Assembly: GCF_016909495.1 (NCBI RefSeq)
Contig: NZ_JAFBFW010000004.1
Location: 124,001 to 188,000, forward strand
From: Pantoea coffeiphila
GTDB lineage: Bacteria; Pseudomonadota; Gammaproteobacteria; Enterobacterales; Enterobacteriaceae
Length of the DNA stretch: 64,000 nucleotides
Reading direction: 5' to 3'
Shown in pieces: positions 8,230 to 18,552 of the stretch. A model generated the notes under the pieces. It was not told where the DNA came from, ran no database searches, and worked only from the letters and a program-made list of their open reading frames with translations. Within the stretch, counting starts at the first letter, position 1, and each line of letters starts with the position of its first letter. The translations under genes were made by a program, and so were the position numbers.

Positions 8230-9822
8230 ATGCCACTGCCAACAAACGTCACGCGACTGGTCCCCCAGCAGCGCAAGATAGTCTGTCTGAGTGCCGCCAT
8301 TGGTTTTATTTTTTTTCTGTCGTTTATCGTTATTACCCTGAGTATCACCTGGAACCGCCATTCCGAAAGCCATAACCGGCTGGCTGGCTACACGCAAAGC
8401 TATGTCATCAACCTGTTCGGTGAACTTCAGCAAACCCTACAGCCTTTACAGGCCGCCGCCAGTATTGCCAGCTGCGACCAGGTTCGTAATGATCTGATCC
8501 AGCGCGCCGCATTCGCTCCTAATATTCGTGCCATTTTGCTGGTCAAAAACGGCGTGGCCTTCTGCTCCTCCGCCACCGGGCCAATGTCGCTGGCGGTAAA
8601 AAGCATTTCCCCCTTAACCGACATCGCTAAACCGCTGGATATTCGCCTGATCCCCGACACGCCAATGGTTCCGGGCAAACCCGCAATCGCCATTTGGCTG
8701 TCCGATGCCAATCACCCGTCCTACGGCGTGTTTGTCACTTTGAACGTTAACCTGACCCCTTACCTGCTGCTGACCTCCCGCCATCTGGAGATTGCCGGGA
8801 TGGCGATAGCCACAAAAGATAACGCGCTAACCACCTGGAATGACGGAGTGATCAAGCTTGCGGATTTGCCGCAGCACCCGCTGCGTACGATTGCCATTTC
8901 CGGATACCCCCTGACGCTTTATTTCTATGGGGAAACGCTTCCTGCGCGCGATGTTCATGTCATCCTTCTCGCCGGACTGTTACTCAGCATCATCGCCGCC
9001 TTTGCCTGTTTCCTGGCGCTTTTACTGCGCCAGCGGCAGGGAAAAGAGATCCAGCTGGGCATGAAGCGGGGTGAATTTCACGTAGAGTATCAGCCGGTCA
9101 TAGAAGCCAGTACCGGGCGAACTTACGGGCTTGAAGCCCTGTTGCGCTGGACACATCCGACCGAAGGCCGAATACCGCCCGACTCGTTTATCAGCTACGC
9201 CGAAGGACAAAACCTGATCGTCCCGCTAACCCGGCATTTATTTCAGCTCGTTGCACGGGATGCACACCAACTGTGCAAAACGATCCCTGCCGGAACGCGT
9301 CTGGGTATTAATCTTTCCCCACTGCATTTAAGCTACCCGACTTTTCGTCAGGACGTGCTCGATTGGCTGGAAGCCATGCCGCAAAATCATTTCGAATATA
9401 TTTTCGAAATTACCGAACGCGCTATGGTGGATGACAACAGCGCGGATGAAATCTTCCATTGGATTCGCCAGCAAAATATTAAAATTGCGATTGATGATTT
9501 TGGCACCGGTCACAGTGCGTTAATCTATCTGGAAAAGTTTAAATTTGATTACCTGAAGATCGATCGGGGTTTTGTACTCAGTATTGGCACTGAAACCGTT
9601 AATTCTCCGGTACTGGACGCCGTGCTGAGTCTGGCGCAGAAACTGAATCTGAATACGGTAGCCGAAGGGGTGGAAACCGCCGAGCAGGCGCTGTGGCTGA
9701 TCAATGGTGGTATCAGCCATATGCAGGGTTATTTATTCAGTCGGCCGCGAACAGTACCCCAGCTGGTGGATTATTTTATCGACCAGTCCGTGTCAAACGA
9801 TCGCACGGTACTGGTTGGTTAG
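8230..9822 (+). CDS. pdeN: c-di-GMP phosphodiesterase PdeN (Rtn), CSS-EAL type
   Basis: Inner-membrane enzyme that hydrolyses cyclic di-GMP to pGpG. The 530-residue protein has an N-terminal membrane helix (about 17-40), a periplasmic CSS domain (about 41-235) with cysteines in ASCDQV and FCSSATG, a second helix (about 237-262), and a cytoplasmic EAL domain with the signature in YGLEALLRW, then NLSP, EITERA, IDDFGTG and LKIDRGF, all hallmarks of an active enzyme. In related CSS-EAL proteins the periplasmic cysteines sense redox state through DsbA/DsbB and gate activity. Position after mepS and before yejA matches E. coli rtn. Confidence 0.93.
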   Translation: MPLPTNVTRLVPQQRKIVCLSAAIGFIFFLSFIVITLSITWNRHSESHNRLAGYTQSYVINLFGELQQTLQPLQAAASIASCDQVRNDLIQRAAFAPNIRAILLVKNGVAFCSSATGPMSLAVKSISPLTDIAKPLDIRLIPDTPMVPGKPAIAIWLSDANHPSYGVFVTLNVNLTPYLLLTSRHLEIAGMAIATKDNALTTWNDGVIKLADLPQHPLRTIAISGYPLTLYFYGETLPARDVHVILLAGLLLSIIAAFACFLALLLRQRQGKEIQLGMKRGEFHVEYQPVIEASTGRTYGLEALLRWTHPTEGRIPPDSFISYAEGQNLIVPLTRHLFQLVARDAHQLCKTIPAGTRLGINLSPLHLSYPTFRQDVLDWLEAMPQNHFEYIFEITERAMVDDNSADEIFHWIRQQNIKIAIDDFGTGHSALIYLEKFKFDYLKIDRGFVLSIGTETVNSPVLDAVLSLAQKLNLNTVAEGVETAEQALWLINGGISHMQGYLFSRPRTVPQLVDYFIDQSVSNDRTVLVG

Positions 9823-9933
9823 CATCAACTGTCAAAACGGGTAAAAAGGCTTAACTATCATTGCGCCCGGTTAGCTTTACTGTCAGTCTGACTTGCCTGT
9901 CTTTTTCAATAACCTTCGGGAGCCTGTTAAACC

Positions 9934-11742
9934 ATGATTGTGCGCGTTGTTGCCCTTGCTTTATTCAGCCTGACCGCTGCCTGCGCGCAGGCTGAAAAGA
10001 TTAATGAGAGCTACAGTTTTGCCCAGCTTGGTACTGCAAAATACGCCACAGGCTTCACGCATTTTGATTATACCAACCCGGCCGCGCCAAAAGGCGGTAG
10101 TATTACCCTCTCGGCGATTGGCACCTACGATAACTTTAACCGCTATGCCATGCGCGGCAGTCCCGGCGCGCGCACAGAAGCACTGTATGACAGCCTGTTC
10201 ACCTCGTCCGAAGATGAGGTCGGCAGTCTCTACCCGCTTATTGCCGAATATGCCCGCTACCCCGACAATTATCGCTGGGTTGAGGTGAATATTAATCCAC
10301 TGGCACGATTCCAGGACGGCTCGCCGATAACCGCCGCCGATGTCGCCTTCACCTTCAATATGTTTATGACTCAGGGCGTGCCGCAGTATCGCGTGTATTA
10401 TAAAGGCGTCACCGCTAAGGCCATTTCCCGTCTGACGGTGCGTTTTGAACAGCCGCAGCCCGACCGCGACAAAATGCTGTCGCTGCTGTCATCACCGGTG
10501 TTCCCGGAGAAATTCTGGAAAAATCGTAATCTGGGTGAGCCACTCCCCTATCCACCGCCGTCCAGCGGACCCTATCGTATTACCGCCTATAAAGTCGGCC
10601 AGTCAATCACCTACTCACGGGTAAAAGATTACTGGGCAGCAAACCTGCCGGTGAATAAAGGGCGTTTTAACTTCGATAAAATCCGCTACGACTATTATCT
10701 CGATGATAACGTGGCCTTCGAGGCATTTAAGGCCGGTGCGTTTGATTTCCGGGCAGAAGGTTCGGCAAAAAAATGGGCCACGCAGTACAGCGGTAACAAT
10801 TTTGAACGCGGCTATATCATCAAAGACCCGATCCCGAATACCGTTGCTACCGACACCAACTGGCTGGCCTTTAATATTCAGCGCCCGCAGTTTACCGATC
10901 CGAAAGTGCGTGAAGCGCTGTCGCTGGTGTTTGATTTCGACTGGATGAACAAGGCGCTGTTTTATAATGCCTATAAGCGAGTCGACAGCTATTTCCAGAA
11001 TACAGAGTACGCTGCACGCAACTACCCTGACGCCAGCGAACTGGAAATACTTGCCCCGCTAAAGGGGCAGTATCCATCTGAAGTCATTGATAAAATTTAT
11101 CAACCGCCCACAACTGACGGCAGCGGCTACGATCGGGGTAAACTCTTACAGGCACTCGATCTGCTCAAACAGGCAGGCTGGGAGCTGAAAAACCGACAGC
11201 TGGTGAATGTTAAAACCGGTAAACCGATGCGTTTCGAACTGCTGTTGCGCAGCGGCGGCAGCGACCAGTGGGTGCTACCGTTCCAACATAATCTGTCGCG
11301 TATCGGTATTACCATGGATGTACGCCAGGTGGACAGCTCGCAGTATCTTTCCCGCCTGCGCAGCCGTGATTTCGATATGCTGCCCTCGCCCTATGCCGCT
11401 TTTGCCACCCCCGATACCGGCCTGCAGTTTTACTGGGCCAGCAGCTATATCAATTCCAGCTACAACAGGCCGGGCGTCAATAGTCCGCTGGTCGATAATC
11501 TGATCGAACAGATTAACCAGCATCAGGGCGATAAACCGGCGCTGATCGCTCTGGGACGAGTGCTGGACCGGGTGCTGCTGTGGAACTACTACATGATCCC
11601 CATGTGGTACAGCGCCAGCGATCGTTATGCCTACTGGAATAAATTCTCGATGCCGACCACTCGCCCAACCTATTCGCTGGGCTTTGACAGCTGGTGGTAC
11701 GATGTCAACAAAGCCGCACAGCTGCCGGCGCAGCGTCGTTAA
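9934..11742 (+). CDS. yejA: oligopeptide/microcin C-binding protein YejA
   Basis: Periplasmic solute-binding protein of the YejABEF importer, which takes up peptides and, in E. coli, the antibiotic microcin C. The 602-residue precursor begins with a Sec signal peptide (cleavage expected after AACAQA, about residue 20) and is a cluster C (SBP_bac_5, DppA/OppA-type) binding protein throughout, with motifs such as [12 protein letters not shown] and [11 protein letters not shown]. It leads a four-gene operon; yejB starts 11 bases after its stop. Confidence 0.95.
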   Translation: MIVRVVALALFSLTAACAQAEKINESYSFAQLGTAKYATGFTHFDYTNPAAPKGGSITLSAIGTYDNFNRYAMRGSPGARTEALYDSLFTSSEDEVGSLYPLIAEYARYPDNYRWVEVNINPLARFQDGSPITAADVAFTFNMFMTQGVPQYRVYYKGVTAKAISRLTVRFEQPQPDRDKMLSLLSSPVFPEKFWKNRNLGEPLPYPPPSSGPYRITAYKVGQSITYSRVKDYWAANLPVNKGRFNFDKIRYDYYLDDNVAFEAFKAGAFDFRAEGSAKKWATQYSGNNFERGYIIKDPIPNTVATDTNWLAFNIQRPQFTDPKVREALSLVFDFDWMNKALFYNAYKRVDSYFQNTEYAARNYPDASELEILAPLKGQYPSEVIDKIYQPPTTDGSGYDRGKLLQALDLLKQAGWELKNRQLVNVKTGKPMRFELLLRSGGSDQWVLPFQHNLSRIGITMDVRQVDSSQYLSRLRSRDFDMLPSPYAAFATPDTGLQFYWASSYINSSYNRPGVNSPLVDNLIEQINQHQGDKPALIALGRVLDRVLLWNYYMIPMWYSASDRYAYWNKFSMPTTRPTYSLGFDSWWYDVNKAAQLPAQRR

Positions 11743-11753
11743 GGAGCCTGATT

Positions 11754-12845
11754 GTGGGTGCGTATATTCTTCGTCGCTTACTGCTGATTATTCCCACCCT
11801 GTGGGCGATTATCACCATTAACTTTTTTATCGTGCAGATTGCACCAGGTGGCCCGGTCGATCAGGCCATTGCCAATATTGAGTTTGGACAGACCACCGGC
11901 CTGCCGGGTGCTGCCGGCGAAAACGCCTCCCACTCGCGAAGTTCGCTGAATGCCTCCCCCGCTGAGGGTCAGTATCGCGGTTCCCGAGGCCTGGATCCTG
12001 AGGTGATTGCCGAGATCACCAAGCGCTACGGCTTTGATAAACCGCTGCACGAGCGTTATTTCACCATGCTGTGGAACTATCTGCGCTTTGATTTCGGCGA
12101 CAGCCTGTTCCGCAGTAGTTCGGTTATACAGTTGATCAAAGAAAGCCTGCCGGTGTCGGTGACGCTGGGACTATGGAGCACGCTGATTATTTATCTGGTT
12201 TCGATTCCGCTCGGCATCAAGAAGGCGGTACGCAACGGCAGTGCATTTGATATCTGGAGCAGCACGGCGATAATCATCGGCTACGCCATTCCCTCTTTCC
12301 TGTTCGGTATCATGCTGATTGTGCTGTTTGCCGGAGGCAGCTACCTCGACTGGTTCCCACTGCGCGGACTGGTCTCACCGCAGTTCGACAGCCTGCCGTG
12401 GTATGGCAAAATCACCGACTATCTCTGGCATATCACCCTGCCGGTGCTGGCGACGGTAATCGGTGGCTTTGCGACGCTGACCATGCTGACTAAAAACTCG
12501 TTTCTTGATGAGATCCGCAAGCAGTACGTCGTTACAGCCCGGGCCAAAGGGCTGGATGAGGAGAAAATTCTTTACCGCCACGTGTTCCGAAACGCCATGC
12601 TGTTAGTGATCGCCGGTTTCCCCGCCACCTTTATCAGCATGTTCTTTACCGGCTCGCTGCTGATTGAGGTGATGTTCTCGCTTAACGGTCTGGGTCTGCT
12701 GGGCTACGACGCGACCATTCAGCGCGATTATCCGGTGATGTTTGGCACGCTGTACATTTTCACGCTGATCGGGCTGCTGCTGAACATTATCAGCGATATC
12801 ACCTACACGCTGGTCGATCCGCGTATTGATTTCGAGGGGCGCTGA
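11754..12845 (+). CDS. yejB: peptide/microcin C ABC transporter permease YejB
   Basis: Inner-membrane permease of YejABEF. I chose the GTG at 11754 ([14 protein letters not shown]), which follows AAGGAG by seven bases and gives 363 residues against 364 in E. coli; an upstream in-frame ATG lies within yejA. About six membrane segments are visible with the DppB-type EAA loop near the motif [12 protein letters not shown] that docks on YejF. A loop rich in Gly/Ser/Glu (about residues 40-80) between the first two helices is typical of YejB. Its stop overlaps the yejE start (TGATG). Confidence 0.95.
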   Translation: MGAYILRRLLLIIPTLWAIITINFFIVQIAPGGPVDQAIANIEFGQTTGLPGAAGENASHSRSSLNASPAEGQYRGSRGLDPEVIAEITKRYGFDKPLHERYFTMLWNYLRFDFGDSLFRSSSVIQLIKESLPVSVTLGLWSTLIIYLVSIPLGIKKAVRNGSAFDIWSSTAIIIGYAIPSFLFGIMLIVLFAGGSYLDWFPLRGLVSPQFDSLPWYGKITDYLWHITLPVLATVIGGFATLTMLTKNSFLDEIRKQYVVTARAKGLDEEKILYRHVFRNAMLLVIAGFPATFISMFFTGSLLIEVMFSLNGLGLLGYDATIQRDYPVMFGTLYIFTLIGLLLNIISDITYTLVDPRIDFEGR

Positions 12846-13870
12846 TGAGCCATTTAAATCCGATTAATCAGGCCCGCTGGGCGCGGTTTAAGCATAACCG
12901 CCGCGGATACTGGTCGCTGTGGATCTTCCTGGTGTTTTTCGTGCTTTGCCTCGGCTCCGAACTGCTGGCGAACGATAAGCCGCTGGTGGTGCACTATCAG
13001 GATCGGACCTATTTCCCGCTGGTGGTGAACTATACCGAAAGTGATTTTGGCGGGCCGCTGGACACCCCGGCAGATTATCAGGACCCATGGCTGAAGCAGC
13101 GGCTGGACAGTGCGGGTTGGGCTATCTGGGCTCCAATCCGCTTCGGCGATAATACAATTAACTTTGCCAGCACCCGCCCCTTCCCTTCCCCGCCTTCGCT
13201 GGAAAACTGGCTGGGTACCGATGCTAACGGTGGCGACGTGCTGGCGCGCATTCTCTACGGCACGCGGATTTCCCTGATGTTTGGCCTGATGCTGACGCTG
13301 TTTTCCAGCGTGATTGGCATTATCGTCGGCGCAACCCAGGGCTATTTTGGCGGTAAAGTCGATCTGTGGGGACAGCGTATTATTGAGGTCTGGTCGGGCA
13401 TGCCGACGTTATTCCTGATTATCCTGCTCTCCAGCGTGGTGCAGCCCGGCTTCTGGTGGCTGCTGGCGATTACCGTGATTTTCGGCTGGATGAGCCTGGT
13501 CGGCGTGGTTCGCGCGGAATTTCTTCGCACGCGTAACTTCGACTACATCCGCGCCGCACAGGCGATGGGGGTCAGCGACTGGCGCATTATGTCGCGGCAT
13601 ATGTTGCCGAATGCGATGGTCGCCACGCTGACCTTCCTGCCGTTTATTCTTTGCGGATCGATCACCACGCTGACCTCGCTGGATTTTCTTGGCTTCGGGC
13701 TGCCAATGGGTTCGCCGTCGCTGGGGGAGCTCCTGCTACAGGGTAAAAATAATCTACAGGCTCCGTGGCTGGGGCTGACCGCCTTCTTCTCGCTCGCGAT
13801 CCTGCTGTCACTGTTAATTTTTATTGGTGAAGCCGTGCGCGACGCCTTTGACCCGAGCAAGGTACACTGA
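12845..13870 (+). CDS. yejE: peptide/microcin C ABC transporter permease YejE
   Basis: Second inner-membrane permease of YejABEF, DppC/OppC type, 341 residues. The N-terminal helix (about 22-42) is followed by a long periplasmic loop, then five membrane segments with the EAA-type motif AAQAMGVSDWRIMSRHMLPN that contacts the ATPase. The ATG overlaps the yejB stop, showing coupling. Confidence 0.96.
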   Translation: MSHLNPINQARWARFKHNRRGYWSLWIFLVFFVLCLGSELLANDKPLVVHYQDRTYFPLVVNYTESDFGGPLDTPADYQDPWLKQRLDSAGWAIWAPIRFGDNTINFASTRPFPSPPSLENWLGTDANGGDVLARILYGTRISLMFGLMLTLFSSVIGIIVGATQGYFGGKVDLWGQRIIEVWSGMPTLFLIILLSSVVQPGFWWLLAITVIFGWMSLVGVVRAEFLRTRNFDYIRAAQAMGVSDWRIMSRHMLPNAMVATLTFLPFILCGSITTLTSLDFLGFGLPMGSPSLGELLLQGKNNLQAPWLGLTAFFSLAILLSLLIFIGEAVRDAFDPSKVH

Positions 13871-13871
13871 T

Positions 13872-15455
13872 ATGGCGCTACTTTCGATTCAGGATCTGAG
13901 CATTGCTTTTCGCCAGGGCGGCGTTGAACGGCGCGTGGTGGACGGACTTTCGCTTTCGGTGGATGCCGGTGAAACCGTGGCGCTGGTCGGCGAGTCAGGC
14001 TCAGGTAAAAGCGTGACGGCGCTGTCGGTGATGCGGCTACTGCCTTCACCGCCGGTGGTTTATCCGCAGGGTGATATCCAGTTTGCCGGTCAGAGCGTGC
14101 TGCATGCCGATGAACGCACGCTGCGCGGCCTGCGCGGTAACCGTATAGCGATGATTTTTCAGGAACCGATGGTTTCGCTAAACCCACTGCACAACATAGA
14201 AAAGCAGCTTTATGAAGTGCTGTCACTGCATCGCGGGATGCGCCGGGAAGCTGCACGGGCCGAAATGCTCAGCTGCCTGGAACGTGTGGGCATCCGCAAT
14301 GCGACCAGGCGATTAAATGATTTTCCCCACCAGCTTTCCGGCGGCGAGCGCCAGCGCGTGATGATTGCTATGGCGCTGCTGACTCAGCCCGAACTGTTAA
14401 TTGCCGACGAACCCACTACCGCACTGGATGTGACGGTACAGGCGCAGATCCTCACCCTGCTGAAGGAGCTGAAGCAGGAGCTGAATATGGGCCTGCTGTT
14501 TATCACCCATAACCTGAATATTGTGCGCCAGCTTGCGGATAGCGTAACCGTGATGCGCAACGGCCAGGCTGTGGAACATAACAGCACACAGCAGCTCTTT
14601 GCCGCGCCGCAGCATCCTTATACTCGCCAGCTGCTGGATGCTGAGCCAGAAGGCCGGCCTGAACCCGCGGATACAGAACAGGCACCGTTGCTGAAAGTGG
14701 ATAACTTACAGGTAGCGTTCCCGATTAAAAAGGGGCTGATGCGCCGCACGGTGGGCTATCACCATGCATTAAAATCGCTGAGTTTTAGTCTGCATCCGGG
14801 TGAAACGCTCGGTCTGGTTGGGGAATCCGGCTCCGGTAAAAGCACTACCGGACTGGCGCTGCTGCGGCTGATTGCTTCCGGTGGCGATATCTGGTTTAAC
14901 AACCAGCCGCTGCACCAGTGGAACCGCAAGCAGATGCTGCCGGTGCGCCGCCAGATCCAGGTGGTGTTTCAGGACCCTAACTCGGCGCTGAATCCACGGC
15001 TTAACGTGCTGCAAATCATTGCAGAAGGGCTACAGGTTCATCACCCCGAGCTGGATGCAGGGCAGCGGGAAGCAAAGGTGATTACCGCAATGGAAGAGGT
15101 CGGCCTGGACCCTGAAACTCGCCAGCGCTATCCGGCAGAGTTTTCCGGCGGTCAGCGCCAGCGTATCGCCATCGCCCGCGCGCTAATCCTGCAACCGCAG
15201 CTGATCATTCTGGATGAACCAACCTCGTCACTGGACCGTTCGGTGCAGAAACAGATCCTCACCCTGCTGAAAAAGCTTCAGCAACAGCACCGGCTGGCCT
15301 ACATCTTTATCAGCCACGATTTGCAGGTGGTGCGTTCGCTTTGTCATCAGGTCGTGGTGCTACAGCAGGGAGAAGTGGTCGAACAGGGGGAATGTGAGAA
15401 GATTTTTAATACGCCACAGCAGGAATACACTCGCCAGCTGCTGATGCTGGCCTGA
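13872..15455 (+). CDS. yejF: peptide/microcin C ABC transporter ATPase YejF (two ATPase domains)
   Basis: Energises YejABEF. Two fused ABC domains lie in one 527-residue chain (529 in E. coli): domain 1 with Walker A GESGSGKS, signature LSGGERQR and Walker [13 protein letters not shown]; domain 2 with GESGSGKST, signature FSGGQRQR and [13 protein letters not shown] chose the ATG at 13872, one base after the yejE stop codon, since the upstream extension lies inside yejE. A 9-bp inverted repeat (15506-15514 with 15567-15575) lies between yejF and the convergent yejG and could form a loose transcript-end structure. Confidence 0.96.
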   Translation: MALLSIQDLSIAFRQGGVERRVVDGLSLSVDAGETVALVGESGSGKSVTALSVMRLLPSPPVVYPQGDIQFAGQSVLHADERTLRGLRGNRIAMIFQEPMVSLNPLHNIEKQLYEVLSLHRGMRREAARAEMLSCLERVGIRNATRRLNDFPHQLSGGERQRVMIAMALLTQPELLIADEPTTALDVTVQAQILTLLKELKQELNMGLLFITHNLNIVRQLADSVTVMRNGQAVEHNSTQQLFAAPQHPYTRQLLDAEPEGRPEPADTEQAPLLKVDNLQVAFPIKKGLMRRTVGYHHALKSLSFSLHPGETLGLVGESGSGKSTTGLALLRLIASGGDIWFNNQPLHQWNRKQMLPVRRQIQVVFQDPNSALNPRLNVLQIIAEGLQVHHPELDAGQREAKVITAMEEVGLDPETRQRYPAEFSGGQRQRIAIARALILQPQLIILDEPTSSLDRSVQKQILTLLKKLQQQHRLAYIFISHDLQVVRSLCHQVVVLQQGEVVEQGECEKIFNTPQQEYTRQLLMLA

Positions 15456-15574
15456 TCGCGAGATCGACGTGCTGCTACGGGTTTAGTTATGACGTTCTGC
15501 GGCCGGGTCAGGCTTAATCAAAACGTCTGGCGGTGGGGACAAGCTTGTTCAAATGTGGTGAGACTCAGCCTGAC

Positions 15575-15922
15575 CTAATCGCGGCGTTCACCGGCAAAGG
15601 TTTCAGCAATACCGACGCCGAAATTCTTCAGGCGGCAGGTGGTGGTGCATTCATCCTGCCGATGAACAAACAGGCAGGGCTCACCTTCCAGCTCCAGTAC
15701 GGAACACTCCAGCTGCATATCAGCCAGTGCCAGTTTGATGTTCTGCATAATTTCCCATGCAGAATCACCGTTGTGGCTCAGCAGGCGCAGCCCGATCAAG
15801 TCGTCATCGCTGTTTAACACATTGGCTGCCTGAGGTTCTACGGTGAAGCCGACAGGCCCACCGCAGCGTCGATAACTGGCTGGCAAACGATGTACCACTG
15901 AATGTTGTAATGTATTCAACAT
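15575..15922 (-). CDS. yejG: YejG family protein
   Basis: Small conserved enterobacterial protein of unknown function. The start at 15922 gives 115 residues (MLNTLQHSVVHRLP), in line with the 114-residue E. coli YejG; the frame is open for 12 more codons upstream without homology. Conserved blocks are SVVHRLP at the N-terminus, LRLLSHNGDSAWEIM in the middle, and CSVLELEGEPCLFV followed by TCRLKNFGVGIAE at the C-terminus. It is convergent with yejF, as in E. coli. Confidence 0.88.
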   Translation of the reverse strand: MLNTLQHSVVHRLPASYRRCGGPVGFTVEPQAANVLNSDDDLIGLRLLSHNGDSAWEIMQNIKLALADMQLECSVLELEGEPCLFVHRQDECTTTCRLKNFGVGIAETFAGERRD

Positions 15923-16361
15923 AGTCCCCCCCAGAGTGACTTTAAACAATTTTTTCACAATTATTTTACAAGGTAAATCATCAATTGTGGAAATAACTTT
16001 AACGTGCTGATAAACAGCATCATTTATCTCAGGCAGTTTTAATCACCTGACTTATCCACATTTTTTATAGTCTTTTTTTGAGAGGTAACTCTCATTTATT
16101 CGCTATATTTACCGCGTTACCCTCGGGATCACAACCGTTTTCGTAGCAATACTGTTACTTTTTCAGGGTTAGCATTTCACAAATAATCAACAGAACGGTG
16201 AGAATGCCCGGTACTTGATCAAATGCATCGCTGCCCGGCTACAGTCAGGCGTGCCCGGGTACGGAAGAGAAACAGCCCGCGAACAGGCTGGATGAACGAT
16301 TCGAAGATCGATGTCTGAAGCGGATTAACGGATTGCAGCAGATACCCTTTACCTGAGCACC
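15923..16361. other. yejG upstream / bcr downstream noncoding region with a DnaA box
   Basis: A/T-rich gap that should hold the yejG promoter (minus strand). It contains a perfect DnaA-box 9-mer TTATCCACA at 16052-16060. No open frame is convincing. The right-hand part turns G/C-rich and runs into the heptamer repeat. Confidence 0.5.
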
Positions 16362-16403
16362 GGGTATTGGGTATTGGATTCTGGGTACTGGGTACTGGGA
16401 ATA
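16362..16403 (+). repeat. six tandem heptamers, consensus GGGTAYT
   Basis: The plus strand reads as six successive 7-mers: GGGTATT twice, GGATTCT, GGGTACT twice, GGGAATA. Five of the six begin with GGG. It lies directly downstream of the bcr terminator-like hairpin. The unit resembles the short heptanucleotide repeats common in filamentous cyanobacteria; in enterobacteria I know of no named family. Confidence 0.88.
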
Positions 16404-16406
16404 CTA

Positions 16407-16426
16407 CCGGGCCAAAAGCGGCCCGG
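16407..16426 (-). terminator. hairpin at the bcr 3' end
   Basis: CCGGGCC/GGCCCGG seven-base-pair stem with a six-base loop lies 8 bases past the bcr stop on the minus strand. It lacks a good T tract, so intrinsic termination is uncertain. Confidence 0.6.
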
Positions 16427-16434
16427 CAGCAGAA

Positions 16435-17634
16435 TCAGGCGGACTGAGCGTGGCGCGGGCGCGCCGCATAAAGGAACAGAACAATCGATAGCGTAGCGCA
16501 GATAAAGATCGCTGTGACCATCGGCCACGCACTGTTAAAGGTCATGGTAGACAACAGCGCTCCGGCCAGCGCGCCCACACCAAAACGCAGCGTGCCCGCC
16601 AGGGAAGAGGCGGTTCCCGCCATATGAGGAAACTCATCCAGGATCACCGCCATCGCATTCGATGACACCATCGCCACGCAGCCGATAAACATCGCCACGC
16701 CAAACACCAGCGGCAGGAAGCCGAGATCCAGCGCGCTAACCAGCAGCAGCCAAACCGCCATAGTGAACTGGACCAGCAGACCAAAGCGGAACATCGCCAG
16801 CGGACCAAAACGCCGAACACAGCGGCTGTTCAGCAGCGTCATCAGGAACAGGAACACCACGTTCAGCGCAAAGTAGTAGCCAAAGTCCTGCGGCGAAATA
16901 TGGTTGAGCTCGATGTAAACGAACGGCCCGGCGTTCAGGAAGGAGAACAGCCCGGCAAACGAACAGCCGCTGGCCAGCATATAGCTGAACACTCGCTTAT
17001 GGCGAAACAGCGAAAGGAAATTACCCAGCGTGGTACGCAAATTAAACCGCTGTCGCTTCTCCTTCGGCAACGTCTCCTTTATCTGGGTTACCACCAGCAG
17101 CGTGGTAATAATCGCCGCCACGGAAATCGTCCAGAAAATAGCGTGCCAGCTCCAGATCAGCAGCAGCCAGCCACCGACGATCGGTGCTAGCAGCGGTGCC
17201 ACGGTGGTCACCAGCATCACGAACGACATCATGCGCGAGAATTCCTCTTTCGAGTAACTGTCGCGCATCAGGGCGCTGATCACCACGCTGCCCGCCGCCG
17301 CCGACAGGCCGTGCAGGAAACGCATATTGATCAGCTGCTCAATACTCTGCGAAAGCGCACAGGCGGCGGCAGCCACCGCAAAGATCAGCGTGCCTACCGC
17401 AATCACCGGCTTGCGGCCAAAGCTGTCCGCCAGCGGACCATAGATAAGCTGACCAAGTGCAAAGCCAAGAATATAGGCGTTGAGCGTCATCTGTACGCTG
17501 CCCGCCGACACGCCAAACTCGCGAGCAATCTGCGGCAGCGCAGGCAGATACATATCGATCGAAAGTGGCATCAGCATCGCCAACAGACCGAGGATCACCA
17601 CCAATCCTGCGGAAGAATTCTTATCCTTTGACAC
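16435..17634 (-). CDS. bcr: Bcr/CflA family drug efflux MFS transporter
   Basis: Proton-driven inner-membrane exporter; E. coli Bcr confers resistance to bicyclomycin and exports some dipeptides. The 399-residue protein (396 in E. coli) has 12 predicted helices, the MFS motif A in [12 protein letters not shown] between helices 2 and 3, and the Bcr/CflA-type N-terminus [12 protein letters not shown]. It lies 27 bases downstream of rsuA and is probably cotranscribed with it. Confidence 0.93.
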   Translation of the reverse strand: MSKDKNSSAGLVVILGLLAMLMPLSIDMYLPALPQIAREFGVSAGSVQMTLNAYILGFALGQLIYGPLADSFGRKPVIAVGTLIFAVAAAACALSQSIEQLINMRFLHGLSAAAGSVVISALMRDSYSKEEFSRMMSFVMLVTTVAPLLAPIVGGWLLLIWSWHAIFWTISVAAIITTLLVVTQIKETLPKEKRQRFNLRTTLGNFLSLFRHKRVFSYMLASGCSFAGLFSFLNAGPFVYIELNHISPQDFGYYFALNVVFLFLMTLLNSRCVRRFGPLAMFRFGLLVQFTMAVWLLLVSALDLGFLPLVFGVAMFIGCVAMVSSNAMAVILDEFPHMAGTASSLAGTLRFGVGALAGALLSTMTFNSAWPMVTAIFICATLSIVLFLYAARPRHAQSA

Positions 17635-17661
17635 TCACTGCCCCTTTGAAATTATTGTGCG

Positions 17662-18366
17662 CTAGCGCGCCAGCCCAACGCTGGCGACTTCTTCCTCAGT
17701 CAGCGCACGGTACTCACCCGGCTCCAGATCGGCATCCAGGCTGATATCGCCAATGCGCTCACGGTGCAGTTCCACCACGCGGTTCCCCACCGCGGCGAAC
17801 ATCCGTTTCACCTGATGGTAACGACCTTCACTGATGGTCAGGCGCACGTGATGCTCGTCGAGCGCTTCCAGCACCGCCGGTTTGGTCAGCGTCTTCTCAT
17901 TGTGCAACTGCACGCCTTCGGCAAACTGCTGCGCCGTGTCGTCGCTCAGCGGATGCTCAAGAGTCACCAGATAGGTTTTCTCGCAGTGGTGGCGAGGAGA
18001 GGTAATACGGTGCGACCACTGACCGTCATCGGTCATCAGTACCAGACCGGTGGTATCAATATCCAGGCGTCCGGCGGCATGCAGCTTATAGGCGGTCGGC
18101 TCGGCGAGGAAATACAGCACGGTAGGATGATCGGGATCGTCGGTGGAACACACGTAACCCACCGGCTTATTCAGCATGAAATAGCGCGGCCCCAGCTGCT
18201 GCTGCAGCGGATTACCGTCAAACTCCACGGTGTTTTCCGGGGTCAGTTTAAATGAGCCATCGCGCACAACTTCGCCGTCAACGGTCACTCTTTTTGCTCG
18301 CAGCTCACGCGCGGCGATGGCGCGGCTGACTTCCAGCTGCTGGGATAAAAACTTATCAAGTCGCAT
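17662..18366 (-). CDS. rsuA: 16S rRNA pseudouridine(516) synthase RsuA
   Basis: Converts uridine 516 of 16S rRNA to pseudouridine. The 234-residue protein has an N-terminal S4 RNA-binding domain (about 1-50) and a catalytic domain with the RsuA/RluB/E/F motif [14 protein letters not shown], whose second Asp is the nucleophile, then [10 protein letters not shown]. Divergent from radD across 186 bases that should hold both promoters. Confidence 0.95.
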   Translation of the reverse strand: MRLDKFLSQQLEVSRAIAARELRAKRVTVDGEVVRDGSFKLTPENTVEFDGNPLQQQLGPRYFMLNKPVGYVCSTDDPDHPTVLYFLAEPTAYKLHAAGRLDIDTTGLVLMTDDGQWSHRITSPRHHCEKTYLVTLEHPLSDDTAQQFAEGVQLHNEKTLTKPAVLEALDEHHVRLTISEGRYHQVKRMFAAVGNRVVELHRERIGDISLDADLEPGEYRALTEEEVASVGLAR

Positions 18367-18552
18367 TAACTCTGCACTGCCTGTATTTTGGAATGAAAAC
18401 TGACGATTAACGTCTTGTGATGTGGCGCGAAGCGCTCATCCAGAATGGAATGCACAGTATAGCCGCAGAAGTCCCTGCATCACAGAGGGAATAGTCCTCA
18501 TAACGCCCTTTCGTGGCATAATAGCCAAATATTTTTTCCGCAGTGAGTGTTC

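Noticed and set aside
15923..15958. 12-codon N-terminal extension of yejG
   Set aside because: The E. coli protein begins at the equivalent of the internal Met, and the extension has no better ribosome site.
16362..16403. CRISPR-like array
   Set aside because: Units of seven bases without spacers are not CRISPR repeats, and there are no cas genes.
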